A program made the position numbers and the translations under genes. The notes beneath the pieces are model-generated. The model saw only the letters and a list, made by a program, of their open reading frames with translations. It did no database searches and was not told the origin of the DNA. From DATEDA01 sp963789885 (GTDB taxonomy: Bacteria; Pseudomonadota; Gammaproteobacteria; Burkholderiales; SG8-39), in assembly GCA_963789885.1 (NCBI GenBank), contig CAWBNB010000028.1:1-63276 (forward strand): a DNA stretch of 63,276 nucleotides, written 5' to 3'. Shown here piece after piece: positions 43,889 to 51,495 of this stretch. Each line of letters begins with the position of its first letter. Within the stretch, counting starts at the first letter, position 1.

Positions 43889-44767
43889 CTAGTTCTTCAG
43901 GCCGGTAACTAAACGGCGGCGTGTCTCCGCCAGCTGCTTCCCAAGTTCGGTGGCCACCAGGTCGCGACCGATCGCCCGTCGCGCGGAGGAGCCGAAGCCT
44001 TGCACCTGGTCGGTAAAGGTGTGGTTGATGGAGAAGACCATCCACTCCTCTCCGTAAGGGATTACGCCGATCAACGTGAGCATGGCGTTGTACTCCCGGG
44101 AAGCGTAGAAGTGCACGTCGGCGCCGATGGCGGCCCGGGCATCCCGCCTTCGGAGTTCCGCGGACAGCGCCAGCACGCTCTCAGTCTCTACCCGGCGTTC
44201 CATCCAGTAGTACTGTCGCGTCAGCCGCGAGCTCGGCCCGTTCGTCGGTGCTCCCAGGGCATCCACGAAGCCGGGAAACTCATCGGCAAGGAACGCGAGG
44301 CTGCGGATCGCGTTGCGAAGTTGGACTGCGGGATTAACCACCTCGCCATTGACCTGCACGTAAGGCTGCACGCCGGGGAGGCCCTGCCAAGCGTAGGCAC
44401 CGAGCCGGGCGGCGAGGATCTCGGCGAGGGTCGAGCGGACGCGGCTCTCCAGATCGCTGGCGGTCGGGCTCAGGGACTTGAGCTTCTCGGCCTCGGCGGT
44501 ACTCAGGTTCAGATTGCGCGCCGGCGCCTTGACCAACTCCTGCAGCCGGCCGAGAGGGGGCAGGGGCATGGTGCTGAACGCGGCGAGCTCAACGCTACCG
44601 CCCTCCAGCGCCTGGTAGCGTTGAACCCGATGAATCCGGAGAAAGGTTTCGGCGTGTAGAAACGCGTCGACGACGGCACCGGCCTCCGGCGCCTTCACGA
44701 GCAGCATGGCGCCGGCCGCGACGATTTCCTGCGCGAGCTGCTCCCGGCCGGAGAGCCCGTTGGTCAC
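43889..44767 (-). CDS. Uncharacterised protein, probable end of exported-protein operon
   Basis: A 292-residue protein from GTG 44767 (VTNGLSGREQLAQEIVAAGAMLLVK). It is rich in helices and ends GRDLVATELGKQLAETRRRLVTGLKN. The frame stays open upstream into the previous gene (EPRAQLESGD), so the true start may be further up. No clear signal peptide at the chosen start, no known domain. It is the last gene of the 47982-43889 minus-strand series. Confidence 0.65.
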   Translation of the reverse strand: MTNGLSGREQLAQEIVAAGAMLLVKAPEAGAVVDAFLHAETFLRIHRVQRYQALEGGSVELAAFSTMPLPPLGRLQELVKAPARNLNLSTAEAEKLKSLSPTASDLESRVRSTLAEILAARLGAYAWQGLPGVQPYVQVNGEVVNPAVQLRNAIRSLAFLADEFPGFVDALGAPTNGPSSRLTRQYYWMERRVETESVLALSAELRRRDARAAIGADVHFYASREYNAMLTLIGVIPYGEEWMVFSINHTFTDQVQGFGSSARRAIGRDLVATELGKQLAETRRRLVTGLKN

Positions 44768-44802
44768 GACGTCGCCCGATTCCAGCTGCGCCCGTGGCTC
44801 CC

Positions 44803-45192
44803 TTACTTCGCCGCCTTCGCCGCGCCGATCCGCGCCTTGCAGCCGGCCGACACCTCCCCCGCGTTCTGCTTGAGGCAGGCGGCGATGCCTCCGCCGCCCG
44901 GCTGGATGCCGTCACAGAGGAAGTGGATGTCCTCCTCGCACGCCTGGTGGACTTCCTTGAGCAGCTCTTTCATCTGCCCGACCCGCTCCTTGCAGGGGCC
45001 GGAAAGCTGCGCCCTGTTCTGCTTCAGGCACGCCGCGATCTGTCCGCCCCCCGGTTTGGCCTGCGGGCAGAACTTCGCGAGGTCGGCCTTGCAGCTCGGC
45101 GCCTGGGCGAGCGCGCTGCCGCTCACCGCCAGCCCGGCGCACAGCGCAGCGCCGGCGGCGAGCCGCGCCGGCGCGGATGACATCGATCTCAT
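44803..45192 (-). CDS. Exported Cys-rich repeat protein (GLG1-like)
   Basis: A 129-residue protein with a signal peptide (LAAGAALCAGLAVSGSALAQ) and two copies of a Cys-rich repeat: CKADLAKFCPQAKPGGGQIAACLKQ and CEEDIHFLCDGIQPGGGGIAACLKQ, each closed by a later Cys (GPCKERV, AGCKARI). This is the Cys-rich Golgi-type repeat (PF00839-like), also known from bacterial periplasmic proteins. ATG 45192 follows AAGGAG. Four Cys per repeat suggest disulfides or metal/ligand binding. Confidence 0.78.
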   Translation of the reverse strand: MRSMSSAPARLAAGAALCAGLAVSGSALAQAPSCKADLAKFCPQAKPGGGQIAACLKQNRAQLSGPCKERVGQMKELLKEVHQACEEDIHFLCDGIQPGGGGIAACLKQNAGEVSAGCKARIGAAKAAK

Positions 45193-45221
45193 CTCATCTC
45201 CTTCGCGAGCATCGGACGCCC

Positions 45222-46046
45222 TCATTGCACCATTTCGTTGAGGACCTGCTGCGAGGCCTTCTGATACTGCGCTTGCGTGATGAGCCCCTCGTTCAGGAGC
45301 GACTTGAGCTGCTCGAGCTTCTGCGTGGCCGCTGGAGCGGCCGGCTTCGGCGGAGGCGTCGTCACCTGCACGTTCACCGTCGGCGGGGGCGGGGGCTTCG
45401 CGGCAGCGGCCTTCGCCGCCGCGGCCTGCGAGGCGGCGGCACTCGCCTCCGCCGAGCTGGTGGCCACCGCAGCCGTCGTCACCGCCGCCGCGGTCCCGAT
45501 GACCGCCACGCGCCGGATGTTCCGGCGCCAGAACCCGAGGATGTCGATGAACAGCACTGCATCGCCCGCGGCCTGCGGCACCGTGCCCTCAATGATCGTG
45601 ATGTCGTAGATCAGGTCCTTCCCCTGCATGCGCGGGTTCTTTAGATTGATCACCGCGTTCTGCAGGTCCGCCTGCCCGACCTCCAGCATCGAGAGCGTCG
45701 CGTTCGGCGGGTTCCTGGCGAAGCTGTCCGGGCCCTCGCTCCACAGCTTCAGGAACTCGTCGCGCGTGTGGTAGTGGCCGGCCATGCGCACCGGGCGGTC
45801 GGTGAAGAAGAGCGTCGAGCGGCCGATGTTCTTCATCCGCAGCGTGCCCTTCGCCTTGTTGTACTCGATGCCGGTCGAGTTCTGCACGAAGAGCAACTCG
45901 ACCTTCTGGTCCGATACGGACACCGCGGTCGGCTTGCCCGGCGCCGGCTTGGCTGGCCCCTGCGCGAGGCCCGCCTGGGGCAGGGCGATCAGCGCGGCGA
46001 GCACGACGGCAAGCGCCCGTCGCGGACGTAACTCGAGCTGGAGCAT
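45222..46046 (-). CDS. Exported protein with C-terminal SHOCT-like domain
   Basis: A 274-residue protein. ATG 46046 follows GGGGAG and begins a signal peptide (ALAVVLAALIALPQAGLAQ). The central part (VELLFVQNSTGIEYNKAKGTLRMKNIGRSTLFFTDRPVRMAGH) is paralogous to the lipoprotein encoded next (46129-46662): shared elements include FFTDRPxRxAG, FL/YLKxW and NPPNATLSM/IYE. A membrane-like segment with a low-complexity Ala/Pro linker follows, then a SHOCT-type end (LEQLKSLLNEGLITQAQYQK). Function unknown. Confidence 0.75.
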   Translation of the reverse strand: MLQLELRPRRALAVVLAALIALPQAGLAQGPAKPAPGKPTAVSVSDQKVELLFVQNSTGIEYNKAKGTLRMKNIGRSTLFFTDRPVRMAGHYHTRDEFLKLWSEGPDSFARNPPNATLSMLEVGQADLQNAVINLKNPRMQGKDLIYDITIIEGTVPQAAGDAVLFIDILGFWRRNIRRVAVIGTAAAVTTAAVATSSAEASAAASQAAAAKAAAAKPPPPPTVNVQVTTPPPKPAAPAATQKLEQLKSLLNEGLITQAQYQKASQQVLNEMVQ

Positions 46047-46128
46047 CTGGATCTCCCCTGCAAGGTTGATTGAACTCGATCTTCGATTCATGTCGTGCCT
46101 GCCGACGTCGAGGCTGCCGATGTCTGCA

Positions 46129-46662
46129 TCAGCGCCAGCCGACGCCGCGTCGACCCACGCCGACGCCGTGGAATCCTGGCCCGACCCCGCCCCCGACTCC
46201 GTACCAGTCGATGAACACGCTCGTCGCGCCGCCGTTCGCCGGCATCGTTCCATCGATGATCTTGTACGTGTACAGGAGGTCCGCACCGTCCACGACCGGC
46301 TTCGTGAGCGTGATCACCACGAGCGTCGGGTCCGCGCGCCCCGGCTCGTAGATTGACAGGGTCGCGTTCGGCGGATCCGCGCCGAAATTATCCCGCCCCT
46401 CCTTCCACGACTTCAGGTACTCGGCCATCGTGACATTCCCGGCGATCCGCTTCGGCCGATCGGAGAAGTACAGGGTCTGCTGATTGACTTTCACGAGCCG
46501 CAAGGTGCTCCTCGCGGCGTCGACGCGGACGTCCTCAGCGCTCTGCACGAACATGAGTTGCGCCTGCGAACCGCCGGTGTCCGCGCCGGACGTCTGCGAG
46601 CCCGCGCAACCGGCGAGCGCTGCGGCCGCAACTGCGGCGAGCATGTAAGCGATGAGTCTCAT
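46129..46662 (-). CDS. Lipoprotein paralogous to the SHOCT protein
   Basis: A 177-residue lipoprotein (lipobox LAGC at residues 16-19). The core LMFVQSAEDVRVDAARSTLRLVKVNQQTLYFSDRPKRIAG and PPNATLSIYEP parallels the neighbouring 274-residue protein, suggesting a gene duplication. The C-terminus is Gly-rich (YGVGGGVGPGFHGVGVGRRG). Family not recognised. Confidence 0.75.
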   Translation of the reverse strand: MRLIAYMLAAVAAAALAGCAGSQTSGADTGGSQAQLMFVQSAEDVRVDAARSTLRLVKVNQQTLYFSDRPKRIAGNVTMAEYLKSWKEGRDNFGADPPNATLSIYEPGRADPTLVVITLTKPVVDGADLLYTYKIIDGTMPANGGATSVFIDWYGVGGGVGPGFHGVGVGRRGVGWR

Positions 46663-46705
46663 CTGACCTCCTGATTGGTTCCGGCGATGCTTTCACCGCA
46701 ATGGC

Positions 46706-47125
46706 TCACGGCTGCGCCGCCACGTACACGAGGTTGTTACCCTGGAACGCGGCCCGGTAGTACACCCCGGGCGCGCAGTTGTAGTACTGGACGCCGCCGA
46801 TCGGCGTCGCCGCGCAGCCGGGCGGCAGCGCCTGCACGACGGTTCCGACCGGCACCGGGCCCCCCGGCGCAGGCGGCGGAGGAGGCTTCGGCTGGGCGGC
46901 GGCAGTCGCCGCCGCAGCCGTCGCTGCCGTGGCTTCCACGGCGACCACGCGGCGCGTCGTGCGCCGGGCCACGCCGGCGTAGGACATCGGCGTGAGAGGC
47001 GCGCCGATGAGTGCGGCAGCCTTCCGCACGAAACCGAGGCCGAGCGGCGCCTCGGGCGCGAGATCCGAGAGGAGCAGCGCCAGCAGGCCGAGGCCCACGA
47101 GTGCGAGCTTGATTGGCTTTCTCAT
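46706..47125 (-). CDS. Small membrane-anchored/exported protein, unknown
   Basis: A 139-residue protein: N-terminal hydrophobic segment (LALVGLGLLALLLSDLA), a second weakly hydrophobic part, an Ala/Pro linker (QPKPPPPPAPGG) and a short C-terminal motif with two Cys (PPGCAATPIGGVQYYNCAPGVYYR). The last motif recalls small outer-surface proteins with a YYxC end. Part of the DUF2092 operon. Confidence 0.65.
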   Translation of the reverse strand: MRKPIKLALVGLGLLALLLSDLAPEAPLGLGFVRKAAALIGAPLTPMSYAGVARRTTRRVVAVEATAATAAAATAAAQPKPPPPPAPGGPVPVGTVVQALPPGCAATPIGGVQYYNCAPGVYYRAAFQGNNLVYVAAQP

Positions 47126-47145
47126 CCTGGGCTCCTATTGCGGCT

Positions 47146-47982
47146 TCAGCGCGGCTGGGGACTGCTGGTGGCGAGGGGCAGGAAATCGACCTTCATGGCG
47201 CCCTGGCCCGGGGCGAAGGAGAACGTCTTCTCGCCGAACCGCGGCGCGAGATTCCACTTCGTCATCACCACCTCGAACTGCGGCGAGCCGGCGATGTCCG
47301 TGGAGGTGATCACCCATTTGCGCGGCAGCGGCTGGGCGCCTTCCTGGATCCAGATCTGCCAGTCGACCCCGACGCCGCGGAAGGCGAGATGGTCGCAACG
47401 CATGCCCTCCACCACGCCCTTCCCGACCACGAACCCGGAGGTCACGTTGTCCATCAGGATCTGGTAGGCGTTCGCGTACAGGAGGTCGCTGCCCGGCGCG
47501 ATGATGTCGAGCGACGTGCGCGCGAAGTCGAGCATCTGGTCCAGCGTGCCGGGAGCGGCGACCGTGGCGTAATACTTCTGCCCCGGGTTGTAGAGCGTGA
47601 GCGACTTCCCGTCGTAGAGAAAGAGTTGGTCGACCAGGTCGCCCTTGCGCTCGGCCCGCAGCCTGTTCGGGCGCTGGACCCAGGCGGTCGCCGCAGTACC
47701 GAACTGGATCTTCTGTCCGGAGGTGAGCACCACCTCGATGGTGTTCCGCGTCTCCACGCTGAAGCGCTTCTGGCTCGCGAGAAACGCGGTCGAAGCCTCC
47801 AGTAGCTTCTCGGCGGCCGGATCGATTCCCGCGGGTTGCGCGGGCACCGTCTGCGGCAGCAGCGTAGCCAGAACGAACGCTAAGGCCGCGATGACCTGTC
47901 GCGCCCACTGGTTACGCCATCCAGTAAGCATAGGACCCCCGTGCGCGTCTGAGCGGCAGGACGTTCGACATGTTGACTTCAT
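47146..47982 (-). CDS. Exported DUF2092 family protein
   Basis: A 278-residue periplasmic protein: signal peptide (VIAALAFVLATLLPQTVPAQ) after a basic leader, then the DUF2092 pattern LLEASTAFLASQKRFSVETR, RPNRLRAERKGD, FLYDGKSLTLYNPGQKYYATV and VEGMRCDHLAFRG. ATG 47982 has GGGAGA upstream; ATG 47931 is the alternative. The fold should be LolA-like, which suggests lipid or lipoprotein binding. First gene of the minus-strand operon, with a 46-bp motif 43 bases upstream. Confidence 0.8.
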   Translation of the reverse strand: MKSTCRTSCRSDAHGGPMLTGWRNQWARQVIAALAFVLATLLPQTVPAQPAGIDPAAEKLLEASTAFLASQKRFSVETRNTIEVVLTSGQKIQFGTAATAWVQRPNRLRAERKGDLVDQLFLYDGKSLTLYNPGQKYYATVAAPGTLDQMLDFARTSLDIIAPGSDLLYANAYQILMDNVTSGFVVGKGVVEGMRCDHLAFRGVGVDWQIWIQEGAQPLPRKWVITSTDIAGSPQFEVVMTKWNLAPRFGEKTFSFAPGQGAMKVDFLPLATSSPQPR

Positions 47983-48024
47983 TGCACTCTCCCGGACGCG
48001 CCTAGTCTCGCGTCTTCCACTTGA

Positions 48025-48070
48025 AGTATCCGCCGCCCCCCCGGCGCGGGAAATTAGACTTTGGTGGAAT
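48025..48070 (-). promoter_or_regulatory. 46-bp conserved upstream motif, copy 1
   Basis: Read on the minus strand: ACCAAAGTCTAATTTCCC, a GC-rich spacer and GGCGGATACT. It aligns without gaps to 54691-54736 and 55386-55431. TTTCCC and GATACT are 17 bases apart, as in a promoter. It ends 43 bases before the DUF2092 start. Confidence 0.65.
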
Positions 48071-48215
48071 CCCGGCCCGGAGGGGGCATGCCCTCGGGCG
48101 TGGCGCATCACTGGGCAAGGGAGCGGGCTTGCAGGGCATGATCGGTTTGTGGCGCTCGCGAGTCAGCGCGATTCGGGAGACTTGCCGGACCGGGTCCGAC
48201 CGGCAGTGCTCGCCG

Positions 48216-48821
48216 CTACCGCAGGGACCAGCCCAGCAGCAGCAGTCCGCTCGCCGCGATCCAGCTTCCCGCGACGCGCCAGGCGATGCGCAGCCATCCC
48301 GACTGCCACGCGGCGGTGCACGCTGCGCCCAGGGTCGTGACGACGAAGACCGCGCCGACGATGCCGACGATGCCCCGGGCGCCGGGCCCGGCCTGCGCCA
48401 TCGCGTAGCCGTTCGCAAGACCGAGGAAGAGACCGACCGCCACCGCGATCGCCGTCGTCGCGGCGGCCGGCAGCCGGACATCGGCCGCGATGAGGCCGCC
48501 CAGCACGAGCAACGGTACCCACGAGAGCGAGTCGTGCAGGGAAACGCCCGCCGCTGCGCCGAGGAGGCCTGCGACCAGCCACGCAAGGGGCAGCACGAAG
48601 ATCACGCGCCGCGCCTGATCCGTGCCGCGCAGGCCGGCGAGCACCGCCAACGCGAGCGCCGGGATCAGGTCTTCGGGCGTCAGCGCGAAATGAGCGATGC
48701 CGTCGTACACCGGTCCGAGACCGGTTTCGACCAGGTGCGCGTGCGCCTGTGGGGCGCACGACGCCAGCGCGAGTCCGCGGCCGGCCGCGCGGCTCAAGGC
48801 ACCGATGCGCGGGGGGTTCAT
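48216..48821 (-). CDS. HupE/UreJ-like membrane protein (third of three)
   Basis: A 201-residue protein with a signal-like start and about six membrane helices. HLVETGLGPVYDGIAHFALTPEDLIPAL contains the His/Asp-rich motif of HupE/UreJ-family metal permeases (nickel/cobalt). ATG overlaps the previous stop by ATGA. It has fewer conserved histidines than the middle gene. Confidence 0.78.
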   Translation of the reverse strand: MNPPRIGALSRAAGRGLALASCAPQAHAHLVETGLGPVYDGIAHFALTPEDLIPALALAVLAGLRGTDQARRVIFVLPLAWLVAGLLGAAAGVSLHDSLSWVPLLVLGGLIAADVRLPAAATTAIAVAVGLFLGLANGYAMAQAGPGARGIVGIVGAVFVVTTLGAACTAAWQSGWLRIAWRVAGSWIAASGLLLLGWSLR

Positions 48822-49414
48822 GCGATCGCGCGCCACAGAAAGAAGACCCCCGCGAGTCCGACGCCACCGCCGGCGATTCGCAGCGCGAGCCGGCCCGCCG
48901 GCCAGCGATGCATCGCGCCGATCGCGATGCCGACCGCGTGCAGGCACCCGGTCGCGACGACGAAGCCGAGGCTGTAGAGGAGCCCGCTCTGCCCGGGGGG
49001 CAGTTCCGTGCTGTGCGCGTGCCCATGGAAGACGGCGAAGAGGCCGACCAGCGCGGCGGCGGCATAAAGGGGCAGGCGGCGCTCAGTCATCACCGCGGCG
49101 CCCAGCAGGATCGCGGAGGCGGCGATGCCGACCTCGACGCCGGGCAGCGGAACACCGAGCAGGCCGAGGAACCCGCCCAGCGCCATCACGATCGGAAACG
49201 TCACCGGGAGCACCCAGATCGCCGGCGCGCCGAGCTGTGCCCCCCACAGTCCCACGGCGACCATCGCGAGCACGTGATCGAGTCCCGAGACCGGGTGCAG
49301 CAGCCCGGAGAGGAATCCCGCGGCCTGCCCCGTTTGCACGTGCGCGAGCGCGGGGCAGGCCAGCGCGGCGAGCGACATGGCAACGAGCGCGCGTTTCCCG
49401 AGCGGCCTTCGCAT
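48818..49414 (-). CDS. HupE/UreJ family membrane protein (second of three)
   Basis: A 198-residue protein: signal peptide ending CPALAH, then the HupE signature GFLSGLLHPVSGLDHVLAMVAVGLWGA and FAVFHGHAHSTELP. The HPxxGxDHxxAM motif coordinates Ni/Co in characterised relatives. It overlaps both neighbours by one to four bases, so the three genes are translated together. Confidence 0.87.
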   Translation of the reverse strand: MRRPLGKRALVAMSLAALACPALAHVQTGQAAGFLSGLLHPVSGLDHVLAMVAVGLWGAQLGAPAIWVLPVTFPIVMALGGFLGLLGVPLPGVEVGIAASAILLGAAVMTERRLPLYAAAALVGLFAVFHGHAHSTELPPGQSGLLYSLGFVVATGCLHAVGIAIGAMHRWPAGRLALRIAGGGVGLAGVFFLWRAIA

Positions 49415-50433
49415 CACCCGCCCTCGACCAGCAGCACGAGCCGCTGGATCGTCCAGAATGCCCCGAGCGAGCCGACCACATAAGCCGGCAGCAGTTCGAC
49501 CGGCCGCGGCCAATGCACCCGGAGGACCTTGAACGCGCGAACCAGCGACAGGATCAGGGCGACGAAGGCGAGCTGGCCGATCTCGACGCCGACGTTGAAC
49601 ATCAGCAGCGCAAGCGGGATCTCGCGCTGCGGCAGTCCGAGCGCCGCAAGGCCGCTCGCGAAGCCGAAGCCGTGGAGCAGGCCGAAGGCGAATGCGACCA
49701 CCCACGGATGCCGGATCGTGAAGCTCGACTCGCCGCGCCACGCGCGGAGAATCTCCGGGCCGAGGACCAGGATCGACAGCGCGATCGCGGCGTTGAGCGG
49801 CGGCGCCGGCACGCTCGCGTAGCCGAGCGTGGCGATGGCGAGGGTGATGCTGTGCGCGACAGTGAACGCGGTGATCGTCTTCACCAGCATCCACGGCGTG
49901 CGCACGATGGCGAGCAGCCCGAGCACGAACAGAAGGTGGTCGACGCCGAGCAGGATGTGCTCGATGCCCTGCGCGAGGAACACGACGGCGGCGGCCAGCG
50001 GGCCGCGCGGCGCCACGAACTCGATCCACGGACGCGGCGGGCGGACGAGCTCGGTCGAGTGCGTGCCGTCGAGCCGTTCGATGCGCACCAGCACATCGGT
50101 GATCGTGAGCTGCAGCCCGGGGAACTCGATGCGCCGGCCCGCGAGGCCGCCCGGCCCGGCGTTGATCGAGCGCCGCTCGACCAGCGAATCGGTCAGCTCC
50201 TGGACGCCGGGCTCCTCGACGTTCCGCACACCGTCGGGCAGCTTGAGCGCGACCGGCAGGCGCATGCCCGCGAGCACCGGCGTACGCCAGATCACGCTGA
50301 ACTGGCCGGGCGCGGTTTCCTTGAGCTCGAGGTAGGCGGGCCGGGCCTCGTGGGCGCGCGCCGCCGGCGGTCCGGCGAGCAGGACGAGCAGCGCCGCAGC
50401 AACGTATCCGGCGATGCGGCGCGCGCCGATCAC
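49414..50433 (-). CDS. HupE/UreJ-2 family membrane protein with periplasmic domain
   Basis: A 339-residue protein: signal peptide ending AARAH, a periplasmic beta domain of about 140 residues (ARPAYLELKETAPGQFSVIWRTPV), then six membrane helices with QGIEHILLGVDHLLFVLGLL and LLHGFGFASGLAA, the UreJ-2 (PF13795-like) motifs. GTG 50433 overlaps the PpiC stop (GTGA). Histidine motifs suggest divalent metal handling. Confidence 0.85.
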   Translation of the reverse strand: MIGARRIAGYVAAALLVLLAGPPAARAHEARPAYLELKETAPGQFSVIWRTPVLAGMRLPVALKLPDGVRNVEEPGVQELTDSLVERRSINAGPGGLAGRRIEFPGLQLTITDVLVRIERLDGTHSTELVRPPRPWIEFVAPRGPLAAAVVFLAQGIEHILLGVDHLLFVLGLLAIVRTPWMLVKTITAFTVAHSITLAIATLGYASVPAPPLNAAIALSILVLGPEILRAWRGESSFTIRHPWVVAFAFGLLHGFGFASGLAALGLPQREIPLALLMFNVGVEIGQLAFVALILSLVRAFKVLRVHWPRPVELLPAYVVGSLGAFWTIQRLVLLVEGG

Positions 50434-51344
50434 TTCGACACCGCGCCCGATGGCGCGGGCCCTTTCGTCATCTTCGGAGACGACGAGGCCGCGGAAGTCT
50501 CGGGCGGCGCGGGCAGCAGCACCGTGTAGTTCGCGCGCATCTTCTTGTACGCCTTCTCCCAGGCAAGCGCCTTCTGCTCGCCGAGCCACGCGGTCCGGAT
50601 GTCGGGTTCGATCTCCTCGAAGGCCGGTACGCGGCCGGGAATCATGGTGTCGACGAACACGAGGTGCCAGCCGAAGCCGGACTCGATGGGCCCCTGCCAC
50701 GAGCCGGGCGGAAGCTTGGCCAACGCCAGAGCGAACGGCGGTCCGAATTCCTTGCCGAGATAGTCGGGCGCGCGATCACGGTAGTAGTCCTGGAACATGA
50801 ACGCGTCGGCGAGCGAGCTCGCGATTTTCGCGTCGACCGGCTGGCCGGCGAGCTTCGCCAGCGCCTGCTCCGCATCGTCTCGCGCGCGGGCGCCGCGCCG
50901 GTCGGGCGAGAAGTACAAATGCCGGAAGCTCAGCCGGGGCGGCTGCGCGAATTTGGCGCTGTTCTTCTCGAACCAGCTCCTGAGCTCGGCCGTCGTCGGC
51001 TCGCGCGCGGCGGCCACGTCCTCGGCCAGGAACTGCATCTTCTGCGCCATGCGGCGCTTGACGATCTCGTCGTCCTTGTCGAGGCCCATCGCGAGCGCCT
51101 CGCGGTAGAGAATTTCCTGCTGGACCTTGTTCTCGACCATGCGGCCGAGCTCCTGCGGCGTCGGCGGGCGGCGCCACTGCGACTGGTAGAGCAGGGTGAG
51201 CTGGGCGATCTCGTCGAGCGACAGCCGGATCTCCTTCGACGGCGCGGTCCCCGGGCGTCCGGACTGCGTGAGACTGTAGAGGCCGAACAGAACCGCGCCG
51301 ATCAGCAGGAAGTGGACCAGCGGCTCGCGGAGGAGGCGTCTCAT
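50430..51344 (-). CDS. Membrane-anchored PpiC-type peptidyl-prolyl isomerase
   Basis: A 304-residue protein with an N-terminal anchor (FLLIGAVLFGLYSLTQ), a SurA-like helical N-domain and a parvulin domain (PPRLSFRHLYFSPDRRGARA; GEFGPPFALALAKLPPGSW; SGFGWHLVFVDTMIPG). ATG 51344 is preferred to an upstream TTG. It should help fold exported proteins; the large DUF3604 lipoprotein encoded upstream is the natural client. Confidence 0.82.
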   Translation of the reverse strand: MRRLLREPLVHFLLIGAVLFGLYSLTQSGRPGTAPSKEIRLSLDEIAQLTLLYQSQWRRPPTPQELGRMVENKVQQEILYREALAMGLDKDDEIVKRRMAQKMQFLAEDVAAAREPTTAELRSWFEKNSAKFAQPPRLSFRHLYFSPDRRGARARDDAEQALAKLAGQPVDAKIASSLADAFMFQDYYRDRAPDYLGKEFGPPFALALAKLPPGSWQGPIESGFGWHLVFVDTMIPGRVPAFEEIEPDIRTAWLGEQKALAWEKAYKKMRANYTVLLPAPPETSAASSSPKMTKGPAPSGAVSK

Positions 51345-51495
51345 GGGGCTCGCCAAAAATTCGGCGCAGGCCGCGATGATGCCATCGCGGCTGGCGCCTC
51401 AGGCGTGGCGCGGCTCAGTACCGTGTCGCTGGCACGGGGGCAACCGCTTCCGGACCGCCGGATCCACTCCAACTCGCCTTCCAGCCTCTTCAGCG

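Noticed and set aside
48697..50529. 610-residue plus-strand frame rich in Arg
   Set aside because: Composition is typical of an antisense frame in GC-rich DNA; the minus strand holds overlapping HupE-like genes.
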